Assembly: GCF_000003605.2 (NCBI RefSeq)
Contig: NW_003125913.1
Coordinates: 54,862 to 96,398, forward strand
Direction: 5' to 3'
Length of the DNA stretch: 41,537 bases
Source: Saccoglossus kowalevskii
Lineage: Eukaryota > Hemichordata > Enteropneusta > Harrimaniidae
Shown here: in pieces, positions 1-9,000 of the stretch
Layout of the letters: every line of letters starts with the position of its first letter
Numbering within the stretch: the stretch's first letter is position 1
Notes under the pieces: generated by a model
Database searches by the model: none
What the model was told of the DNA's origin: nothing
What the model saw: the letters and a program-made list of their open reading frames with translations, nothing else
Position numbers and translations under genes: made by a program

Positions 1-1013
1 TTTACAGATTTAACACTACAAGTGTGGGGTTTACAGATTTAACACTACAAGTGTGGGGTTTGCAGATTTAACACTACAAGTGTGGGGTTTACAGATTCAA
101 CACTACAAGTGTGGGGTTTACAGACTTAACACTACACGTGTGGGGTTTACAGACTCCTTACATCTAAGTTTACAGTCTTTACACAACAAAGTGTTACCTG
201 GTAATCTGCATACAGCAAAGTGTGGGGTTTACAGTCTTCATACAGGTGTGGGGTTTTATCTCCATAAAGCAAAGTGTGGGGTTTACAGTCTTCATACAGC
301 CAAGTGTGGGGTTTACAATCTGTGTACAGCCAAGTGTGGGAGTTACTGTCTTCAAACAGCCAAGTGTGGGGTTTACAGTCTTCAAACAGCCAAATTTGGG
401 GTTTAGTCTCCATACAGCCAAGTGTGGGGTTTACAGTCTTTATACAGCCAAGTGTGGGGTTTACAGTTTTCATACAGCCAAGTTTGGGTTTTACAACCTT
501 CATACGGCGAATGGTGGGGTTTAATCTCCATACAGCCAAGTGTAGGGGTTACAGTCTCAATACAGCCAAGTGTGGGGTTTACAGTCTTCATACAGCCAAG
601 TATGGGGTTTACAGTCTTCATACAGCTAAGTTTGGGGTTTACAACCTTTATACAGACAATTGTAGGGTTTAATCTCCATACAGCCAAGTTTAGGGTTTAC
701 AGTCTTAATACAGCCAAGTGTGGGGTTTAGTCTTCATACCGCCAAGTATGGAGTTCACAGTCTTCATGCAGCCAATTGTGGGGTTTAATCTCCATACAGC
801 CAAGTGTGGGGTTTACAGTCTTCATACAGCCAAATGTGGGGTTTACAATCTCCGTACAGCCAGGTGTGGGGTTTACAGTCTTAATACCGCCAAGTATGGG
901 GTTCACAGTCTTCATGCAGCCAATTGTGGGGTTTAATCTCCATACAGCCAAGTGTGGGGTTTACAGTCTTCGTACAGCCAGGTGTGGGGTTTACAGTCTT
1001 TAAACAGCCAAGC
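1..1013. repeat. Minisatellite, 29-bp units grading into 30-bp units
   Basis: Positions 1-145 are five near-perfect 29-bp units built on TTTACAGATTTAACACTACA followed by AGTGTGGGG. After a transition at about 146-210, the array continues to about 1013 as diverged 30-bp units built on CAGCCAAGTGTGGGG and TTTACAGTCTTCATA. The array runs off the left edge of the window. Because 30 is a multiple of three, stop-free frames persist on both strands and produce apparent ORFs of 70-130 codons. Their proteins are just the repeat translated, so I do not call genes here. Confidence 0.97.
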
Positions 1014-3869
1014 TGAAGCTTTAAATTATCTTTTATCTTGATGCATGTTTGAAATCTATATTTGACAGTGCAAGTTCAGATACAAACCCAGTTTTGGTCA
1101 GAGTTAAATAATATTGTCTGAAACAGAGTGCAATTTACTCTGATCAAAACAGATGTAAACCCACACTGTCCTATGGCGTTTCTAACATTTACATGAGAGT
1201 ATCACAGTTTGTCTACACAAAGACAGTTTACACATGTTCATACATACAATTTTTTTTTATTAAAAGCATCTAAAATAGACATATCAATACAATACAAGAC
1301 TAATAACAAATGGATTAAGTAGAACATACTGGAATTTATAATCTACATTTTATCATCATGTCAATAACTGAATAATCCTGTAGGATTAGCTTCTATAAAA
1401 TAATAACCAGGTGATCCAAAAATCAGCTGGGTTCTAAAAGCAGATTGCATATACTCATAATTGTATACTGTAAATGCATCTTAAGTGATTAGGTGTTTGA
1501 TGAATGTCACTTGCAGAAGGAATTTGTGGACGATAAAATGTGCATATTGTGTTTGTTAAACAAAGGAAAACTTTTGAATATTATTCCACAAAGTCACAAA
1601 GAATAAGGTTAAGTTGAAATCACATTAGTGACGATTGCACGATCACAACTGACTCGTGTGGAATATTTCCTGAATGATAATAGTGCATACAAGTCTTAGA
1701 ACAAGTCTAAGAACCACTCTATTAGACTAGATGCCGTCTATGATCGTAAGAATTTCTGGGCAAGTGGTGTGGGCGGGCCTTGCATACAAGTCAGTCTGCG
1801 CATACAAGTTCCCATGGTAATGTACGGAAGTCATGGAGACAGTCAATCAGGGAAGACACATAATTCTGTGCCGACTACATACCGGTAATTACATTACATA
1901 GTGATTCAACAGACCATTCTTGAGTGTAATCAGAATGGCTAGATTCTGGCTAGACTATAAATGATACAATTTCTTCAATTTATATTAAAACACAGAATAA
2001 CCTTAATTCCTACCAACTGACCAAACATTAACAAACAAGAGTAGTACAGAAAACACAAATATGACTTTACCTGTAGCCGAGATATACTGTTACAATCAAT
2101 ACAGAACATTGCAAAATATCTTTTACCTTATTTTTTGGCCATTCTCGTATTTGGTTGACAACTATTGGGAGAAAGGCTGATCCATGTACAAAATGAGTAA
2201 AATTGCACACTAAAAGTTTTATCCATGTATTGGTATGCTACATGATTAGAAATACAGACTACAGTACAGTCTGGGCATAACTTGACTACTGATACCAAGC
2301 TGGCTATCAGCTGACTTTGCCTTTGAGTGAGTATCAATAATTTTAACTTTTTGTTCTTAGTTTTTACTTATGTTACTAATTTGAGACACATTTACATGTA
2401 GACAGATCACTCTGCACACTGTAGATATACATGTATGACAGTTTTGAGAAATAAGCTAAATGTTAAGTTATTCTCAGACTGCATCAATCCTTACAGTTTT
2501 CATTTCAATTTTTCATCAAATCAGAAATGTAATTCAGCATAATATCTGCCATATGCATTTAAAGTACCGGGGGTACTCTAGTATATTTTTTTTCATATTC
2601 TCTTGACACAAAATTGGTTTTTGAATTACCATAGCCAGAGAAATTTTGATTAGCAGTGATATGCAAACTGCAGGCGTAACCAAGCATGATTGTTAGTAAC
2701 AAATCTGAAAATATCAATGGTAATATAATCAGAATGCAAATTTAAATTACCATTCACTTCATTTGATGTAATTGGGCAAGTGACCAAGAGAAAGTTTCTA
2801 CACTCACTCTGAATTAACTTAAAAAGACGCAACTACAGTAAATGCAAATGAAAGCCACATATCTGGAAAATAGACACATGGTGAATAAGTAGGCAGGAGG
2901 AGTACAATAATCAACATTAAAGACTGATAATGCAAAGCTTTTTTAACAGATATGACATTCCACCAATGATAGTACTATTATAGATATACCGACTTGCTCT
3001 ATCAGTCATGCATGCACTAACGTAAGTTGCAGAGCTGTTTGTATGGTCAAAGTAAATAATATTTTAATAATTCACCACACAACAATGCAATTTTTTGGTT
3101 TATATGTGCTTCTATTAGAGATGAGCTTCTAATATAAAACTGTTAAGCAGATACAGTATTTTGGTTTATGCCTTGGGTTTAGCATGGACTACTCACATGC
3201 AAGTGTAGGGAGGCAGTATGTCACCACCTTGGATGCCATACTCTATACAGTGAGCAATAAAGTGTAGTATCTGAATCTCCAATAGAAGCGCATGTGAGAC
3301 AACAGTTGCATTTGATCATATACTGGATCATTAACTGACCTAGTTCTACCATACGATTCACCTCCGCTATTTACTCAAGCACATACACTACCAATAGAGC
3401 AACTACAGTATAATTTTAGATATTCAGTGCCCTCAGAGTCTGGATTGCAATGTTACGCAGCTTTGCAGATATTGGGGTAGTCATTGATAACAAATGATTT
3501 TTGTTAAAAGACGATCCTTGACATTCTTAAATTCCAGTGTTTTAAAGTCATCACATAGCAATGAAAATTGATATATGTGAGCAGTGAATACACTGTCAAA
3601 GCTGATAAAATCAACCAACATAGATTGGTTCCAATACAACTAAAATGACGAGGCAATTCTGTCAAAATTATGTACATGTAGATGGATAAAATCAAGGTTC
3701 AAAGCAACATCTGTGTTTGGTTGTAGAGCAATTCATCATTTTACAGTTATTTTTTTTATAGATAGACAAGTCTACTACAGACCCAAAAAAAACAATACTG
3801 CTGTGAACTTACACCTATGTTACAGAAGTACTTCGTCACTGATAGTAAAGGTATATTGGAGATGAGCTT
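1014..3869. other. Gene-poor interval downstream of RNF146
   Basis: No ORF here resembles a known protein, and the longest are under 70 codons. The stretch is AT-rich and probably holds the RNF146 3' UTR at its right end, plus intergenic DNA. The only structure I see is the inverted-repeat element at about 3105-3292. Confidence 0.6.
3105..3292. mobile_element. Short inverted-repeat element (MITE-like)
   Basis: TGTGCTTCTATTAGAGAT at 3105-3122 is nearly the reverse complement of ATCTCCAATAGAAGCGCA at 3275-3292 (16 of 18 match). The roughly 190-bp body has no ORF. A third fragment of the same end, ATTGGAGATGAGCTTCTAAT, occurs at about 3855-3874, and GAGATGAGCTTCTAAT is also present next to the left end at 3118-3133. 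I infer a non-autonomous DNA element. No target-site duplication is clear. Confidence 0.45.
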
Positions 3870-4063
3870 CTAATCAACAAATACAGTAGATATTATGCAG
3901 TATTCCTCATCACTGCTCTCAACATCACCATCATACCGATACTGTGCTGATCTAGTAGTACTGGTGTCTTGGTCAGACCCGGGAAGCGTCTCTGATTGAG
4001 ACACCAAGTATTCTTGCCTACTCATTGTATTACTAGCATACACCATCTCCGCTGTCTTAGTCC
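3870..4063 (-). CDS. RNF146: Proposed RNF146 C-terminal exon
   Basis: Minus-strand open frame of 63 codons ending TAG at 3870-3872, after a candidate acceptor GTGCTACCACAG|GG. It includes SRQEYLVSQSETLPG and then RYDGDVESSDEEY. From memory of human RNF146, this resembles its C-terminal segment TQQRLLVSNANQTVP in order and spacing. Two stop codons separate it from exon 2 in this frame, so it needs an intron (about 122 nt if the donor is at 4185). The final residues overlap a fragment of the inverted-repeat element seen at 3105-3292. The exact splice sites are inferred. Confidence 0.6.
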
Positions 4064-5443
4064 CTGTGGTAGCACAGTGCCATTATCACGTTGCAAAGCA
4101 CATGTCCTCATGCTGGCCAATGACTTGATTGGCTTAGTACACTATTAGTATGACCCTCCCACAGCTCCTGGTGCCTGGTCTCCACTTGAATTTTCAGATG
4201 AATTTTGTTCGTCAGTTAGTAAAACTAAATCTTCTTCTTCTTCTTCTCTATTTTCACCTACAGTCATTGCACTAAAACGTGTTGCCATAGTATCAACATT
4301 ACCGGATCCCGGTTTCCTCTGCACTTTTTTTCCCTTAGGTGCTTGGCCACTGGTATCTTCAGTCTCCTCATCTCCATCACCTTGGCGATCATCAGAACTA
4401 TTTTTTTCCGATGGGAAATATTTGATTCCTGCGATTCCCTTCTTTGGTGCATTACGCAAATCACGTTTGATTCTTCGTCGCCGAGTTGGATCATTACGCC
4501 TAATTTGAATCATGTTCTCAAAATCAATTACATACAAGAAGCCTGCTATAAGTAACTCTATACATCTATTTTTACTTTTATATGCGTCTTCTAGTTCCAC
4601 ACTAGCACGTTCATCATACTGCCACCAACCATTGCGTCCCTCATAGTACCACTGATAACCCTCCTCCAACTCTACCTCTGGCTCTGGCTCTATTTCATCT
4701 TTGCAAGACTTTACCAGTACAGGGCAGTTTAGAAACTCTATTGGGATCTCTTTTCGACACAATGCACAACGTTTGCTCTGATTCGCAACACCTTTGACAC
4801 AGAGAAAGCAAAATATGTGTTCACATGGTAGCTTGACTGGTTGAATACAGCTTTGCAGGCATACAGCACATTCAAGAGGGATATCGACATCTGTTAAAAT
4901 GTTTTCCTCTGTCTCCTGGGTTTGGACATCTGTAAAATAAACAAAAACAAATGAAAAACAATTCAATACATGTACACCCAGGTATAATCACACACAAAAA
5001 GATGGCCAGACGATTGCAGGTAGCTGAATTTCTAATTAATCATATACACAAAAAGACAATGCTACACCTAGTTTGTGAATGATTTTAAAAAATAAATCTC
5101 AATTAATTGTACATGTATTACATATGTACGACTACGAGGCAAGATCACGTGGATACAGGCGACCACGACGCCAATGTGCATGTAGCGTTCGCATGAATTT
5201 ATTTGGAATTGAATATTGATATTTTTGTGCTTCATGGACAATTTAATTTGTTTTACTGCTATGTCGGTAAATGTTAAATTTTGAAGTGAAAACACACCAG
5301 ACTAAAAAACGATAACACAACCAGACACCACAGAATGAAATGTGCTTACCAGATTTTTTTCTTAATTTCGATTTTTTGTCTTTCTTCGCACGGTCCGTCT
5401 GTGCGCCCGCCAACACAGGTCGATTATACTCCTTCTCAGCCAT
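3870..5443 (-). CDS. RNF146: RNF146 (Iduna) E3 ubiquitin ligase, whole gene
   Basis: RING-type ubiquitin ligase that recognises poly-ADP-ribosylated proteins through a WWE domain. In vertebrates it destroys Axin and tankyrase and so promotes Wnt signalling. Exon 1 is 5350-5443. Exon 2 lies within 4145-4929. A further C-terminal exon is proposed at 3870-4063. Exons 1 and 2 join in phase 1, making a GAT codon. Reading exon 2 to its own stop gives 292 residues. Visible features: lysine-rich N-terminus, C3HC4 RING at residues 52-89 (C52, C55, C67, H69, C72, C75, C86, C89), and WWE at about 112-189 with the YYEGRNGWWQYDER core and the basic RRRRIKRD end. An acidic, Ser-rich tail follows. Vertebrate RNF146 is about 358 residues; adding the proposed last exon gives about 343. 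EIF3E starts divergently 552 bp away. Confidence 0.93.
4145..4929 (-). CDS. RNF146: RNF146 coding exon 2 (RING + WWE)
   Basis: The acceptor is TTATTTTACAG|ATGTCC. This exon carries the complete RING and WWE domains and the motif FSAMTV, which corresponds to the vertebrate FAHLQL segment, then an acidic stretch. An open frame runs to TAA at 4145-4147 (ending GAVGGSY). If the downstream exon at 3870-4063 is used, this exon would instead end near 4186 (TCAA|GTGGAG, phase 1) or at another GT close by. The upstream Met in the open frame (MNCFSF...) is intronic and is not the start. Confidence 0.9.
5350..5443 (-). CDS. RNF146: RNF146 coding exon 1
   Basis: ATG (MAEKEYNRP...) followed by a Lys/Arg-rich stretch ending KLRKKS, 31 codons plus one base. 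The donor is TCTG|GTAAGCAC, phase 1. Joined to the acceptor at 4929, the split codon becomes GAT (Asp), which restores the frame of the RING exon. The basic stretch could act as a nuclear localisation signal (inference). Confidence 0.85.
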
Positions 5444-5995
5444 GGTTCGACAGAAATTTAATAGATCACCAACTCATGTTTCGGAAAACAGTTTTGTTTT
5501 GGTTGTAGTACTTTGTTTTGATCGGAGTCGCCGAGTCTAAACGGAACCTAGCCGAACCACTAACGACACTACCACGGCGCAGAAGAAATACTCCCCTAAA
5601 TTTGAGCTAAATAATTTTTCTCGAAAAACAGAAGTATGTCACACAAGTATTTTATCCAACAAAAATAGAGACTTGTTTCTTAGAAGGCCACCTTTCTCAC
5701 TTCAGTGACAATATCCTACATCACAGATGGCCACTGGCACAAAATCATCCGCGCAGATAAAAATTTAGTTTCGTCCTATCGGTTAGAGGGTTGCTAAGTT
5801 TTTGAATACTGATATAGATGTATTACCGAGATAAGCATTAAATAGTGAAAGCATATTATTGAAGAATGAACAAAATTACACCAAGTGTAAAACTATGTCA
5901 GGTTTAATGAAAATAATTGAATTGCCACCCCTATCATAAAGTGAACGCTACCACTTCCTTGTCGCAAGGGAGTGTGGTTAATTGCTCAATTCAAA
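5444..5995. promoter_or_regulatory. Divergent promoter interval, RNF146 / EIF3E
   Basis: 552 bp separate the two start codons, which face away from each other, so both 5' UTRs and core promoters must lie here or overlap the first exons. No TATA box is obvious near either start. CACTTCCTTGT at 5953-5963 holds an ETS-like core (ACTTCC) and a pyrimidine tract. This interval is inferred from gene layout, not from a recognised promoter motif. Confidence 0.6.
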
Positions 5996-6085
5996 ATGGC
6001 GGAATTTGACTTAACTTCGCGTATTGGCCAATATTTAGACCGACATCTGGTTTTTCCTTTGTTGGAATTTTTGTCGGTGAAAGCC
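5996..6085 (+). CDS. EIF3E: EIF3E coding exon 1
   Basis: Residues 1-30. The start is TCAAAATGG, a favourable context, and MAEFDL matches the family N-terminus. Donor GCC|GTAAGT, phase 0. The open frame continues into the intron to 6271, but those codons are not part of the protein. Confidence 0.97.
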
Positions 6086-9000
6086 GTAAGTATACATCAC
6101 ATGTTTTCTCCTCAATGTGTTGTTTTTTTAATATACATATGTGCACATTTAGCGTATTTACTACATAGGTTCTCTGCTGTCACACGTGATTGCCAGATTG
6201 GTGCTGCTGGTTCCATGTGTTTTATGCATATGGACAATCTATCGATGTTAGTTGAAATAAAAATACAATAAATCTATCGCTGGCGACAGTACGTCATTTC
6301 TCTAACTGGCATAATTATCCTATATATGCTGTTGAGTTATAGAGACATTTTTAATTTGACCCCGACTTAGGTCATAAATACATTATAATAAGGAGTGAAC
6401 CATTCAGAAGCAGGGCGAGGGATAACGTGGCTATGCAATCCCTGTGTTTGCCCCAGTGCATCATGGGAAATGTTACCCCTCATGGGTGAGATTTTTCAGC
6501 GGATCCGCGGATTTCTAAGCCCCAGGGATCGATTTTCTGAAACATCTAAATCCAAAAAGAAAATTTTAGGGGGGTAAGAATACAAATCATTCACTGGAAG
6601 TAAACACGCTCTCGGGTCATTGTTGTCAGCTGCAAGAGACGTGTATCAGTGTATGGTCAAGGGTAGACAACTCGCGGTGTCTCAAATGCGGAATACTCAC
6701 AACTCTTTTCATCAGTGCAATCGTGAAATCCGAAGTGTTCAAAGTAATATGTAACGATTAACATGATTGGCTGGGTGTGTTCTGACGGGCAAATCAGTGA
6801 AGAGCTTTCATTTTTCTTTTTACCAGCGGCGCCATTTTATTGTTTCAATTGTTAGCTGCGTTGAATCGTTGTACAAGTTTTATGCAGCGTTAATGGTGAA
6901 ATTGGTTACAAAAGACAACCAGTCAGCTGTGCGAAAGATCGATAAAGACATTAGGAACAAATTTCATAGGGCATAGCTTGACAAGAAAGTGACTTTGACC
7001 GTGCGAATCGAGAAGAAAGATGAAGTGGTAACTGAAAAATTGAGTGACTTCATCGGCAAGTGCGAGGTCCCTTGAAAGGCGCAGTGTCTGTATTGTAACG
7101 ATTTGATCAACTACAGTTCTCGGACCTCGGCGACTTTACTTTCAGCTGAAAATTCTCATTCTCATCCCTGTACCCCCTACGTATAGTCCTGTTGTGTTGA
7201 TCAAGAATGTCTCTACACATAGCCCAATACACTAGCATAAATGACCAGCACAGCTGAAACAGATTCAACACCCCAAAAATGATTGACATGTTGTAACACA
7301 TAATGTCATGTGATAAAAATGCATCCAACAAACATCAAACAGAACAAAATATACAAACAAATTTCATATTTAGTTGATTTTCTTATAGATGTGTCCTGGT
7401 CATTCACTCCAGTACATCAAAGGAAGTAAATGAACAGAATCATAATTTGTTGGCTCAATTATGGCGAATTTGCATCACAAATAAAATGGAAATTGGCTAA
7501 TTTGCATACAAAATAAAATAGAATTTTAATTTATATAAAATATGTTTTTGTTTCACTAAAAATATGGGTAGGCAGGGTTATCATAAACAAAATTGTTTTC
7601 TTGTCATAGCATGTCAATCAAATCTCACCATTTCATAGCATGATGTAGGTTGGTGTGTAGGATTAAGAGATACCTATTAGAACTACGGTAAGTATATTTT
7701 TTGCTTGGGTACACTGATGCATGTTATGATTAACTTTTAAACTCACTTTTCGAAATGAATGTTATAATCACTATAGTCTCGTCCGTTTCTGTAAGTGAGT
7801 CACTATTCAGTTGTCAAATTGATCGCCATAATTTTCTCAAAGCTTTTGTGCATCATTTTTTAGCTCCGCTGTCGACTTTGTCGAGCGGAGCTTATCATAT
7901 GAGTGATTGTCCGTCGTCGTCCGTCGTCGTCGTCCGTGTCAATGTTTTACTTTTTCGACTTCTTCTTGAAAACTACAAGCCTGAATGCTTTGATACTTGG
8001 TGTATATGTACCTTGGGTAGACCTCTCTCAGATTTGTTCATTTGTAATGATATCTTTAATTCTCTAATTTTGGTGAATATTTTGTCATTTTTGGTAAAAA
8101 GTGATATTTTCGACTTCTTGTTGAAAACCGCAAGTCCAATTGCTTTGATATTAGATATATAGGTACTACATGTCGACCTCTCTCAGATTTGTTCATTTTG
8201 TAATGATATCTTCAATTCTCTAATTTTGGTGAATATTTTTGTAATATTTTTGGTAAAAAGTGATATTTTCGACTTCTTGTTGAAAACCGCAAGTCCAATT
8301 GCTTTGATATTACATATATAGGTACTACATGTGGACCTCTCTCAGATTTGTTCATTTTGTAATGATATCTTTAATTCTCTAATTTCGGTGAATATTTTTG
8401 TAATTTTTGGTAAAAAGTGATATTTTCGACTTCTTGTTGAAAACCGCAAGTCCAATTGCTTTGATATTACATATATAGGTACTACATGTGGACCTCTCTC
8501 AGATTTGTTCATTTCATAATGATATCTTTAATTCTCTAATTTTGATGAATATTTTTGTAATTTTTGGTAAAAAGTGATATTTTCGACTTCTTGTTGAAAA
8601 CCGCAAGTCCAATTGCTTTGATATATTATACATATAGGTACTACATGTGGACCTCTCTCAGATTTGTTCATTTTCTAATGATATCTTCTGTTCTTTAATT
8701 GCCATGTGCATTGCTAACAGCGGAGCTATCTCAGCCGACAGGCTGCTTGTTCTATTTTTATGTATGTATGCATTCATTTATTTTTTAATTTTGGGTCAGA
8801 TGAACAAAATCTCTTGAAATTTTCGGTGTAAAAAGTCATGATGTTGTCTAAAGTTTATTTGTTGCTCAAAAGGTTAATTTCAAATGTATTGTTTTGTTAC
8901 AGATTTATGAGGAACAGGAAATGCTGCAAGGAAAGCTTGACCTGCTCAGTGAAACAAATATGGTAAGTGTGTATATATGTGTTGTCGTAAACTGAAAATA

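Larger units (their letters stand above)
6086..8902 (+). other. EIF3E: EIF3E intron 1
   Basis: The longest EIF3E intron, 2.8 kb. It holds a transposase-like relic (6893-7140) and a TIR element with internal tandem repeats (7861-8728). I see no functional gene in the rest. Confidence 0.85.

Noticed and set aside
53-1003. Ten overlapping ORFs of 72-132 codons on both strands
   Set aside because: All are translations of the 30-bp minisatellite, open because the period is a multiple of three.
1-1013. CRISPR-like regular 30-bp repetition
   Set aside because: Units are contiguous without unique spacers, units diverge gradually, and the DNA is clearly eukaryotic.
4264-4494. ORF in another minus-strand frame within RNF146
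   Set aside because: A shadow of the true RNF146 frame.
7755-8162. 135-codon ORF
   Set aside because: It crosses the left TIR, a simple repeat and the tandem unit of the element at 7861-8728.
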